Assembly: GCA_004552725.1 (NCBI GenBank)
Contig: SFNM01000020.1
Coordinates: 1-26,303, forward strand
Origin: Bacteroidales bacterium
GTDB taxonomy: Bacteria; Bacteroidota; Bacteroidia; Bacteroidales; Muribaculaceae
Length of the DNA stretch: 26,303 bases
Direction: 5' to 3'
Shown here: positions 16,978 to 24,808 of the stretch, piece after piece
How positions within the stretch are numbered: the stretch's first letter is position 1
Layout: the number at the start of each line of letters is the position of its first letter
Translations under genes and position numbers: made by a program
Notes under the pieces: generated by a model
Databases searched by the model: none
What the model was told of the DNA's origin: nothing
What the model saw: the letters and a program-made list of their open reading frames with translations, nothing else

Positions 16978-17757
16978 ATGGATATGTTTACCAATAGCAA
17001 GTATAAGCAATTGTATGGCCTGATAGGCTACCCGTTAGGGCACTCGTTTTCGCAAGACTATTTTAACGAAAAGTTCGAAGCCGAGCGCATTGATGCGCGT
17101 TACATCAATTTCGAGATACCGACAATCGAGGGGTTGATAAATGTGCTTGAGCAGAACCCGAATTTAACCGGATTCAATGTTACAATACCTTACAAGGAGC
17201 AAATTTTCAACTACTTGGACGAGGTTGACCCGGAAGCGAAGGCCATCGGAGCCGTGAATGTGGTGAAAGTGAAGCGCCTGGCCAACGGCAAAGCACACCT
17301 TACCGGCTACAATAGCGACTACTCAGCCTTTGGCGACACGATTGCACCGATAATTAACTCGAGTGTGCATCGGAGCGCTTTGATTTTGGGCACGGGTGGC
17401 GCATCAAAGGCGGTGGCACACGCGCTCCAGAATATTGGTATCCAATCCATCAAGGTGTCGCGAAACAAAAAGAGCGAAGGCATCATCACCTACGATGACC
17501 TCACTCCCGAAATCATTTCCGAGCATAAAATCGTAGTGAACACCACTCCTGTGGGTATGTATCCCAACGTAGATGATTGTCCTCCAATACCTTACGAGGC
17601 GCTGAGCAGTCGCCACATCTGCTACGATTTGCTGTACAATCCCGACGAAACGCTGTTTATGCGGCGCGCCGCTGCGCAAGGCGCTGTGACCAAGAACGGT
17701 CTGGAAATGCTTCTGCTGCAAGCATTTATGTCGTGGAAAATCTGGTGTAAATACTAA
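16978..17757 (+). CDS. aroE: Shikimate dehydrogenase
   Basis: Reduces 3-dehydroshikimate to shikimate in aromatic amino acid synthesis, probably NADP-dependent. The 259-residue protein has the substrate motif GYPLGHSFS (17-25), the catalytic pair Lys73 (NVTIPYKEQ) and Asp114 (GYNSDYSAF), and the nucleotide-binding loop LGTGGASKA (137-145) followed by VSRNKKSEG. NTTPVGMYP and NGLEMLLLQA near the C-terminus are also family features. Two in-frame ATGs lie at 16978 and 16984; the second gives the same 19-nt distance from the -7 element as uvrA and may be the true start. Followed 11 nt later by the YeiH-like gene, so probably first in an operon. Confidence 0.94.
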   Translation: MDMFTNSKYKQLYGLIGYPLGHSFSQDYFNEKFEAERIDARYINFEIPTIEGLINVLEQNPNLTGFNVTIPYKEQIFNYLDEVDPEAKAIGAVNVVKVKRLANGKAHLTGYNSDYSAFGDTIAPIINSSVHRSALILGTGGASKAVAHALQNIGIQSIKVSRNKKSEGIITYDDLTPEIISEHKIVVNTTPVGMYPNVDDCPPIPYEALSSRHICYDLLYNPDETLFMRRAAAQGAVTKNGLEMLLLQAFMSWKIWCKY

Positions 17758-17768
17758 TCAACTATTAT

Positions 17769-18716
17769 ATGCTATCTAAAATTATCTACATTTTGGTCAT
17801 TGCGCTGATTTTGGTGCCCATGCGCTCGCTTGGCATTCCATTTGAAATCAGCGCACCGATTGCATTGGCCATCGGCTTGGTTTATGCATTCATTTTCGAG
17901 AATCCGTTCCCGAAATTCAACAAAAAGTGCTCAAAGTATCTGCTGCAAGTGGCAGTGGTGTGCTTGGGCTTCAATATGAACCTCAATGAAGCATTGAAAT
18001 CAGGTAGCCAAGGCATGACCTTCACCATCGTGTCGGTGGTGGGTGTGATGGTGCTTGGCGTGGCCTTGGGTTATCTGCTTCACGTCAATCGCAAAACTGG
18101 CTATCTGATTTCCTCCGGTACAGCCATTTGCGGTGGTAGCGCCATTGCTGCCGTAGGTCCTGTGTTGAAGGCCGACAGCGACAATATGGCCGTGTCGTTG
18201 GGTGTGATTTTCATACTCAATTCCATTGCGCTATTCATTTTCCCGCCGCTGGGTCATCTGTTCGACATGAGCCAAACACAGTTCGGCACCTGGGCTGCAA
18301 TCGCCATCCACGACACCTCGTCGGTGGTAGGCGCGGGCGATGCCTATGGTGAGTTGGCATGCGAAACCGCCACCATCATCAAACTGACTCGTGCGCTGTG
18401 GATTATACCCCTGGCATTGGTGACAATGTTTATCTTCCGCGACAAATCGGGCAAGATTTCCATCCCATGGTTTATCTTCATCTTTGTGTTGGCCATGATT
18501 GCCAACACCTACCTGCCTTGCATCCACGGTGCGTTCACCGACACCATGGTGTGGATTGCCAAGCGCGGCATGGTTATCACCCTGTTTATGATTGGTGCAT
18601 CGCTCACCATCAAGATGATACGCAACGTAGGCTTCAAGCCGCTGCTGCTGGCGATTATCCTGTGGATTATCATCAGCGTATCGTCGCTGTTGGTTGTGCT
18701 TAACACAGTGAAATAA
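17769..18716 (+). CDS. YeiH/UPF0324 family putative sulfate exporter
   Basis: Integral inner-membrane protein of 315 residues with about ten hydrophobic segments and almost no soluble part. It carries the family hallmarks CLGFNMNLNEALKSG, the glycine-rich ISSGTAICGGSAIAAVGP, and IHDTSSVVGAG, plus the C-terminal MIGASLTIK. Members are annotated as putative sulfate exporters, but the substrate has little direct support and cannot be read from this sequence. It starts 11 nt after aroE and ends 13 nt before comEC, so it is probably co-transcribed with both, although no functional link is evident. Confidence 0.88.
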   Translation: MLSKIIYILVIALILVPMRSLGIPFEISAPIALAIGLVYAFIFENPFPKFNKKCSKYLLQVAVVCLGFNMNLNEALKSGSQGMTFTIVSVVGVMVLGVALGYLLHVNRKTGYLISSGTAICGGSAIAAVGPVLKADSDNMAVSLGVIFILNSIALFIFPPLGHLFDMSQTQFGTWAAIAIHDTSSVVGAGDAYGELACETATIIKLTRALWIIPLALVTMFIFRDKSGKISIPWFIFIFVLAMIANTYLPCIHGAFTDTMVWIAKRGMVITLFMIGASLTIKMIRNVGFKPLLLAIILWIIISVSSLLVVLNTVK

Positions 18717-18729
18717 AAATTTTGCGGCC

Positions 18730-20706
18730 ATGAAGGCTCCGCTATCATACGTTCCCGCACTTCAGCCCTTGATGGGCTGGATTGCGGGAATTTTGATATG
18801 GTGGAGCGGAGGCGAAGCCGTGTGGGCGTGTGTGGCGGCAGCCATTGGATTGGTGCTGCTGATAATGCGACGCCATGTGCTCGGATTTGCGCTCGCCACA
18901 TGCGTCTGCGGGTATGTGATAGCGTGGCTTGCAGCACCTACATCGGCGCCGGCAGTATGCACCGACGGCCATTTCTTCGAGTACTCGGGTCAGGTGGTTA
19001 TGTCGCGCAATTCGGCGGAGTCGCAGACGTATCATATCACTGTCGACTCCGTTGCCGGCAATGGGTGCGCCTCGTTTGTGGCTGAAGTGTTTACCTCGGC
19101 CGGGGGTCACTTGCATCCGCGGGGCACGCGACTGCACTTCATAGCACAATTGCAGTCGACGGATTTGCCTAAGGACTTCGACACACAGCCCACGCGCCGA
19201 GCTTACTATGCCGAACACGCTATCACGGCGCAAGGCTTCGCCGACAAGCAAAAGATTAAAGCTGTGGGCTTCGACAAGTCGTGGCGCACCATCATCGACG
19301 GCCTGCGCAGCCGGGTGTTGCACCGATTGGCGCGATGCGGCCTGTCGGACGCGGCTTTCGGTGTGTTGGAAGCAATGATTTTGGCGCAAACCGACGATTT
19401 GCCGGCCGACGTGCGAGAGAATTTCCGTGCGGCAGGCATTGCGCACGTGTTGGCACTTAGCGGTTTCCATGTGGGCGTGATTGTGCTGATTATGGAACTG
19501 CTACTTTGGCCCTTGCGGATATTTACGCGGTTGCGTCAGTTGCGATTATTGCTTATGATTATTGCGGTATGGGCATTTGCGCTTATAGTTGGAATGCCGT
19601 GGTCGGTAATTCGTGCAGCCATAATGCTGTCGGTGTACTTATTGGGACTGATTATCGGACGTCCGGCCAATCCCTACAACTCGTTGTGTGTGGCTCTGTT
19701 GGTGATTTTGGCCATAAATCCATTTGCACTGTTTTCGGCGGGGTTGCATCTCTCAGTGTGCGCCGTGTTGGGTATATTGCTGTTTACAAGGATATTAAAC
19801 CCGATAAATCCGCGACGTCGCGTGGCCTTCAATGCCATGGGCGTGGTAGCGGCGAGCGTGGGCGCGGTACTTGGCACGCTTGTGCCCACGATAGTGCATT
19901 TTCACTCATTGCCGGTGGCATTTTTGCCGGCGAACATCGCTATGGCGGTTGTAATGCCGGCGATGATGATTGGCGGTATCTTGATAGCCGCGCTGCCAAC
20001 GGGTTGCGCCGTTTCCGCATGGATAGGCATGGCAGAAACGTGGATGGTTGACACAACCGACTCGCTGGCGCAATGGATTGGAGGATGGCCAATGTCTACA
20101 ATCAACAATCTGTATTTCAGCAATATAGAGATTGCATGCTTAATAGCGATAATTGCATCGATGGCCGTGGCGGTGAACCTCAACACCAAGCGATGGTATG
20201 CGATGTCGGCAGTAGCGATTATAGTGGCGGTGGGTGCGATGATAGCCACGCATGAGCGATATGATGATGAGGAGGTGGTAGTGCTGCGTTCGTCGCCTTG
20301 TGCCACATTCCTCTTGCGCCACCACGACTCGCTAATGGTGGTGCCGATGTGTCGCCCAACAGACATTTACTATGTGAAAGAGCGCATCACACGCAATTTA
20401 GATGCTTACATCGGTTCGCGAGGCGTGAACCGAGCCACTATCACCACAGGCGATTTCTCCCTGGGCAATTTTTCGCGCCGTGGCGAGGTGATGATGATTG
20501 GCAATAGGTCGATTGCCATCCCCACGACCAAAGGCCACTCTGCCAAAAGCGATTACCTGCTACTGACCTCGCTCACCAAAGAACGTCCCGACTCGCTGGC
20601 TAAGCGCTATCAGGCCGACACTGTGTTGCTATGTCCGATGCTCAGCCTGCGGCGAGCGCGCGCCTTGCAACAAGCCTTCTCCCCCACCCCTACGCGCCGT
20701 CTGTAG
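18730..20706 (+). CDS. comEC: ComEC/Rec2-type DNA-uptake channel protein
   Basis: Polytopic inner-membrane protein of the competence family. N-terminal membrane segments (about 8-70) precede a DUF4131-like soluble region (80-180), then the ComEC competence domain with the diagnostic FRAAGIAHVLALSGFHVG at 232-249 and many membrane segments to about residue 495. The C-terminal part (about 505-658) keeps a beta-rich segment but has no HxHxDH metallo-beta-lactamase motif, so the nuclease-like domain of Gram-positive ComEC is absent or degenerate. This form is usual in Bacteroidetes. In the window it is the last gene of the aroE-yeiH-comEC run. Confidence 0.92.
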   Translation: MKAPLSYVPALQPLMGWIAGILIWWSGGEAVWACVAAAIGLVLLIMRRHVLGFALATCVCGYVIAWLAAPTSAPAVCTDGHFFEYSGQVVMSRNSAESQTYHITVDSVAGNGCASFVAEVFTSAGGHLHPRGTRLHFIAQLQSTDLPKDFDTQPTRRAYYAEHAITAQGFADKQKIKAVGFDKSWRTIIDGLRSRVLHRLARCGLSDAAFGVLEAMILAQTDDLPADVRENFRAAGIAHVLALSGFHVGVIVLIMELLLWPLRIFTRLRQLRLLLMIIAVWAFALIVGMPWSVIRAAIMLSVYLLGLIIGRPANPYNSLCVALLVILAINPFALFSAGLHLSVCAVLGILLFTRILNPINPRRRVAFNAMGVVAASVGAVLGTLVPTIVHFHSLPVAFLPANIAMAVVMPAMMIGGILIAALPTGCAVSAWIGMAETWMVDTTDSLAQWIGGWPMSTINNLYFSNIEIACLIAIIASMAVAVNLNTKRWYAMSAVAIIVAVGAMIATHERYDDEEVVVLRSSPCATFLLRHHDSLMVVPMCRPTDIYYVKERITRNLDAYIGSRGVNRATITTGDFSLGNFSRRGEVMMIGNRSIAIPTTKGHSAKSDYLLLTSLTKERPDSLAKRYQADTVLLCPMLSLRRARALQQAFSPTPTRRL

Positions 20707-20730
20707 GAGGCACGTCAAAAGTCCGAAAAT

Positions 20731-20823
20731 GGTAGGGACGCGATACATCGCGTCCGCGCACGTTATGCGTAATTACCTGAGAATGTGTATGTTGACGCAG
20801 ACGCGGCAGGTCGCGTCCCTACC
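20731..20823. repeat. REPIN-like double palindromic element
   Basis: A 93-bp element bounded by perfect 13-bp inverted repeats, GGTAGGGACGCGA (20731-20743) and TCGCGTCCCTACC (20811-20823). Each end is itself palindromic: GGACGCGA-TACA-TCGCGTCC (20736-20755) on the left and GACGCG-N6-CGCGTC (20800-20817) on the right. Two REP-like hairpins in opposite orientation are the form of REPINs mobilised by RAYT (TnpA-REP) transposases. I recognise the GTAGGGACGCGA core as a dispersed Bacteroidetes repeat, but copy number cannot be judged from one window. It lies in the convergent gap between comEC and the fimbrial operon. Confidence 0.65.
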
Positions 20824-20870
20824 GATTCCGGCCTTTGACACCCTCATGCTCTGAAGTGGAGGGCTGCCGC

Positions 20871-20902
20871 AAAAAACTCGGGCCGACAGAAGCCGACCCG
20901 AG
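20871..20902 (-). terminator. Rho-independent terminator of the fimbrial operon
   Basis: Read on the minus strand: a 10-bp stem (20902-20893 with 20886-20877, two G-U pairs) with loop CUUCUG, followed at once by six U (20876-20871). It lies about 30 nt after the stop of the last fimbrillin gene. A textbook intrinsic terminator. Confidence 0.85.
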
Positions 20903-20931
20903 CCATAGTTATATTTCCGTGTAGGAGTTGA

Positions 20932-22251
20932 TTAATTGATGTCTTTGTCGTAATCGTCGGCAGCGGTGTAGTCGTTCACGGTTACACCGTCGAAGACGAT
21001 GGGCACGAGAGCGTCTCTGTTGGGCACGCGGGGGTCAGTGGGATCTACGTATGGCGATTTGGTGCTACCATCATCGTAAACGGGGGTGTTGGGGTCGGTT
21101 ACACCGGTAGAACCTGTTGTAATGGTGAAGTTGTAGGTATACGATTTACCGTATTCCCATTGACACTTGTCAGCGGGAATGAACACGCGAGCGTCGTAAA
21201 CAGTGGTGTTGGCTGCGCCATCAGTGGGCTTCAGCACGTAGGATACGTGCAGGGTATAGCCTGTGGCTAACTTGTAAGTGCCGTCTACGTAGTCAGAGGT
21301 TGAAGTCAGCGGCAAAGCGAAGAACTGGCTTGTGAGTTTTGTGTAGCCGGAGTTGTTGATTGGAAGTGAAGTATCGGAGTTATTTTCGTTAAGCAGGAAC
21401 TGAATAGGAGCAGTTGCGGCTTCAGTTACAGCAGTGGATTTGGTTGCTGTGCCAAATACGTCAGTAATAGTAAAGTTTGCTTTAGAAGCATATTGCTGAA
21501 CACCGCCACCTTGCTGGTGGGCTTCAGAACCTGAAGTCCAGTTGATAGTAGCACCGGCTTCAGTTGCGGTTGCCGGGGTGAGCATCACACCTCTGGTAGC
21601 ATTAGTAGTAACAGAGCCAACGGTGATTGCAGTCGGAACGAGGTCAATAAGTGTGATCTCATAGCCGGGAACATTGCTCTTGAAAGCGAGGTAGATAACA
21701 GCGTTAAGGTGGTCGAAGGCAAGTTCAACTTCGCTGCCGTAAGCAGATTTAGCCACGTCTTCTTTAACCCACATTGCTTCCATGCCGTCGCGTTCGCTCA
21801 ATAGAGAGAAGGCTGGAACTCCGGGGAGTGTGATGGTAGTCTTAAGCTCACCATCTTGGGTAAGAGCAGCAGTTGCACCATAGGGGGTGTAAGCCACGAA
21901 GTAGTGATTGTCGAAGGAGTAGTCCCAGTATTTGAGGATTTGGCCGGAGATTTGATCGTACTGCCAGTTAGAATCGTACTTTGCAGTGGATTCGTACTTC
22001 ACTTTGTAGTTTTTCATCACCTCACCGGTAGTGTAGGAGGTGCCTTTGTAGGCGAAGACGCCGAAGTCGGTGTGGCCGGCGGCAACCATAGCATCGGTGG
22101 CGCGGCTCATGTTACCGGTGAGCATGCCGAAGGACATGGCTTGGCCTTCGGACGAGGGGGCATTGATGTCACCACTGTTGATGACATCTTCGCTGGCGCA
22201 ACTCGCGAGTGTAGCGAGGCCGCCCAGAATCAAAAGATGTAATTTGTTCAT
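20932..22251 (-). CDS. Fimbrillin-like lipoprotein, second of a tandem pair
   Basis: Predicted surface pilin-type subunit of 439 residues. Signal peptide with lipobox LASC (Cys18), followed by CASEDV, whose acidic residues fit a Bacteroidetes lipoprotein export signal. The mature start has the Bacteroidales fimbrillin pattern: MSFGMLTGNMSRAT then FGVFAYKG, with Arg50 as a possible protease site by analogy with FimA/Mfa1 maturation. A Pro/Asp-rich linker (VTDPNTPVYDDGS to YVDPTDPRVP) precedes a C-terminal tail with IVFDGVTVNDY that could be a donor strand. It is clearly paralogous to the gene 30 nt upstream, which has the same Arg position and nearly the same tail. Last gene of the operon. Subunit role inferred, not shown. 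Confidence 0.85.
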   Translation of the reverse strand: MNKLHLLILGGLATLASCASEDVINSGDINAPSSEGQAMSFGMLTGNMSRATDAMVAAGHTDFGVFAYKGTSYTTGEVMKNYKVKYESTAKYDSNWQYDQISGQILKYWDYSFDNHYFVAYTPYGATAALTQDGELKTTITLPGVPAFSLLSERDGMEAMWVKEDVAKSAYGSEVELAFDHLNAVIYLAFKSNVPGYEITLIDLVPTAITVGSVTTNATRGVMLTPATATEAGATINWTSGSEAHQQGGGVQQYASKANFTITDVFGTATKSTAVTEAATAPIQFLLNENNSDTSLPINNSGYTKLTSQFFALPLTSTSDYVDGTYKLATGYTLHVSYVLKPTDGAANTTVYDARVFIPADKCQWEYGKSYTYNFTITTGSTGVTDPNTPVYDDGSTKSPYVDPTDPRVPNRDALVPIVFDGVTVNDYTAADDYDKDIN

Positions 22252-22281
22252 ACCTTTTGGTTTTTAAGTGTTATTATTTTT

Positions 22282-23625
22282 TTAGTTTATATTGTCGTAA
22301 TAAATTGTTTCGGATGAGTAGTCGTTGACTGTGACGCCGTCGAACACGATGGGAGTGAGGGCTTTTGTGTCAGGCACGCGGGGGTCGCGAGGGTCAACGT
22401 AAGGAGTGGGAGTGGAACCATTGTCGTAGATGGGGGTATTGGGATTGGTGACACCGGTGGAGTTGGTGGTGATGGTGAAGCGGTAGAGATACTGCTTGCC
22501 AAATGTCCATTTGCAATTCGCCTCGGGAATGAACACGCGGGCATCGTATACGGTGACCGGTGCCGTGCCGTCGTTAGGCTTGAGGCGGTAGGTGACGTGC
22601 ACGGTGAAACCGGGAGAATACGGGTCGAGATAGTCGTCCAACGGCAACGGCAGAGCGAAGTATTGACTCTTAAGAGTAGTATATTCAGAGCCGGAACTGA
22701 TAGGGAAGGCAACCACACCCGCATCGCTGTCGTTGAGCGGGAAGACGATGTTGTCGCTGGTGCAGGAGGTATTGTAGTTGGCGGCCGTCACGGTCGGCGC
22801 GGTGCCGGTGAACAGGTTGCTGATTTTGATATCCTCCTTGTAAGGATATTTTTGCGACGGGGTTGGTTGCTGTGCAGCGGAGCCGCCGGTATCGAAGTTT
22901 ACCGGTTTGGCGGCCTCGGTGGCAGTGGCCGGGGTGAGTTGCACGCCTACTGCCGCCGCTTGGCCTTCGCCCACAGTGACAAGGCCGTCTTCGGGCACCA
23001 TATTGAGGAGTTCCACAGTGTAGCCGGGTATGGCGCTGCGGAAAGCGAGTTGGATTTTCGCATTGAGGTGGAAGAAAGTCAGGGGTACTTCTTTACCATA
23101 GTCGGCCTTATCCACCTTAGCTTGAGCATACATAGCCTCGTTGTCGTCGCGGTCACTTTCGAGAGAGAAAGCCTTCATGCCTTTGAGTTCTAATAATTCC
23201 CCCCACTGAGAGATTTCAAATGTGCTTCCTTCGTTATACGGTGTGTAGGCGGCGAAGTAGTGTGTGGGCTTGGAGTAGTCCCAGTATTTAAGGATTTGGC
23301 CGGTGCGTGCGCCCTCGTAGTACCAGTGCGAACCGAGGATTTCGCTGTCGCTGTATTTCACTTGGTAGTTTTGCATCACCAAGTCGCCTGGGTATTCGGA
23401 AGACCAGTACATTCCTGTGCCTTTGTAGGCGAAGACGCCGAAATCTTTGTGGCCGGCCGCCTCCATTGCTGTGGCGCGGCTGAGGTTCGAAGTAAGTACA
23501 CCAAAAGTCATAGGCCGGTCGGTGCGCTCGCCGCGGATATCTTCATCGCTGAGGATATCGTGGCCGGCACAACTTGCCAAGGAGGCAGCGCCAAGCATAA
23601 TTATTAGTAAATCTTTTATTCTCAT
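22282..23625 (-). CDS. Fimbrillin-like lipoprotein, first of a tandem pair
   Basis: A 447-residue paralog of the following gene. Lipobox LASC (Cys19) ends a clean signal peptide beginning MRIKDLLIIML. Then come MTFGVLTSNLSRAT with Arg50, FGVFAYKG, TGQILKYWDYS and HYFAAYTPY, all shared with the sister protein. The middle regions (about residues 225-320) diverge most. The linker VTNPNTPIYDNGS to YVDPRDPRVP and the tail with IVFDGVTVNDY are nearly the same in both. The ATG at 23625 is chosen because the longer frame (from 23658) would overlap the upstream gene and push the signal peptide inside the protein. Gap to the upstream gene: 22 nt, no promoter seen. Confidence 0.85.
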   Translation of the reverse strand: MRIKDLLIIMLGAASLASCAGHDILSDEDIRGERTDRPMTFGVLTSNLSRATAMEAAGHKDFGVFAYKGTGMYWSSEYPGDLVMQNYQVKYSDSEILGSHWYYEGARTGQILKYWDYSKPTHYFAAYTPYNEGSTFEISQWGELLELKGMKAFSLESDRDDNEAMYAQAKVDKADYGKEVPLTFFHLNAKIQLAFRSAIPGYTVELLNMVPEDGLVTVGEGQAAAVGVQLTPATATEAAKPVNFDTGGSAAQQPTPSQKYPYKEDIKISNLFTGTAPTVTAANYNTSCTSDNIVFPLNDSDAGVVAFPISSGSEYTTLKSQYFALPLPLDDYLDPYSPGFTVHVTYRLKPNDGTAPVTVYDARVFIPEANCKWTFGKQYLYRFTITTNSTGVTNPNTPIYDNGSTPTPYVDPRDPRVPDTKALTPIVFDGVTVNDYSSETIYYDNIN

Positions 23626-23647
23626 AGTTTTGTGTATTTTTGATAGT

Positions 23648-24808
23648 TTATATTTCAATTTCTGTGGTGTCGCCCGGTTCGTATGGGTTTACGTTGGGGT
23701 CGAACATAGAGCCGCCTCCGCCACCGCCTGGTTTGATAGGCACGGTGATGGTGTCGGCGAGGATTTCGATGGTGATTATTCCACCATGGGGCTGACGCCG
23801 CATTTGGTCGGTGATGGGGTAGACGAATGTGGAGTCGGCTCCGTTGATGAAGTGGAGTCCGAGCATCATATAGTTGTCGACGTCAGCGCGTCCGGCGAAG
23901 GCTTGTCCGCGGCTTCTGCTCCACGATGGCATATCGCACAGGCCGAAAGTGGTGAGTTTACCGCCCATAATGTCGGCGCGAGAGCCGTTGCGATATGGCA
24001 AGTCCTTTTTCATGCGCATATCGAAGATGACGTTAGTGGATTCGTGACCTGTGGCGCCGGTGGTGACGTTCACGCCGGAGGCTACGCCGGTGATGACGGT
24101 CGACTGCGATGGGCCGACGATGCGACCGTCGCCGTTGTTGTGAACAATCACTTGCACCAGGTAGATGAACACCAGCGGTTGCATCTCACATTTGAGGTGC
24201 TTCACCCATACGTTTTCCACCTCGTCGTAGTAGTCGTAGTCTTCCTTGTTGTTGGAAATATGCACGTCTTGCTCGTAGGCGGAGTAGAAGATTTCGGGAT
24301 GATTATGAGGCAGTGCCTGGTCTTTGAGCGCCGGGATGTTGAGCGGGTATCGGCTACGGGTGGTGGTGGCCCAGACGTAGTCGAGGTTGGAGTCGTCGAT
24401 TACCACCACTTGGGTTTGGTCGGGCGAATAGATGTTGCTCCAAGCCAAGAGGTCGTAGTAGCCGAAATCGTACTTGCTGCGATAGGTTGTTGTGAGCAAG
24501 GTAGTGCCGTCGACGGTGGTATGAGCGCCACCGGGCCGGCTGCCGAGGTAGTAGCGACGTATTTCGTAACTGCGAGGCATCGGATATGAGAGTTCGCCCC
24601 AGCGGTCGATGTCTTCTTGTTCCCAGGGGTAGAACCACTCGCTCTCCCAGTCAACGTTGAGGCTCCACACCACTTCCAAGTCAGTAATAACGATTGGAAG
24701 GTCTACCACCACGGTCTCGGCGGGGAGGTGCAGCGGCGGTTCGATGGTGCAAGCGGTCAGAGCCATAATGATGGCCGTGAACGGTGCGAGAAGGCGCATG
24801 GGCTTCAT
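23648..24808 (-). CDS. DUF5119-like lipoprotein of the fimbrial operon
   Basis: A 386-residue lipoprotein: MKPMRLLAPF..., lipobox LTAC with Cys20. The body resembles the Bacteroidales DUF5119 family found beside DUF3575 and fimbrillin genes: an early LNVDW strand, a YDLLAWSN block, a FYSAYEQDVHI block, and MQPLVFIYLVQVIV. The C-terminus has a run of six Gly (KPGGGGGGSMFDPN) then an acidic end (PGDTTEIEI). Possible roles are an anchor or accessory subunit; unproven. The start overlaps the upstream stop as ATGA and is preceded by a strong Shine-Dalgarno sequence. A longer frame starting at 25129 is rejected because its first 107 residues are an Arg/His-rich shadow of the DUF3575 gene. Confidence 0.78.
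   Translation of the reverse strand: MKPMRLLAPFTAIIMALTACTIEPPLHLPAETVVVDLPIVITDLEVVWSLNVDWESEWFYPWEQEDIDRWGELSYPMPRSYEIRRYYLGSRPGGAHTTVDGTTLLTTTYRSKYDFGYYDLLAWSNIYSPDQTQVVVIDDSNLDYVWATTTRSRYPLNIPALKDQALPHNHPEIFYSAYEQDVHISNNKEDYDYYDEVENVWVKHLKCEMQPLVFIYLVQVIVHNNGDGRIVGPSQSTVITGVASGVNVTTGATGHESTNVIFDMRMKKDLPYRNGSRADIMGGKLTTFGLCDMPSWSRSRGQAFAGRADVDNYMMLGLHFINGADSTFVYPITDQMRRQPHGGIITIEILADTITVPIKPGGGGGGSMFDPNVNPYEPGDTTEIEI

Noticed and set aside
23447..24589. Plus-strand reading frame of 380 codons over the fimbrillin/DUF5119 junction
   Set aside because: Antisense shadow, Val/Gly/Asp-rich and without family features; both minus-strand genes are well supported.
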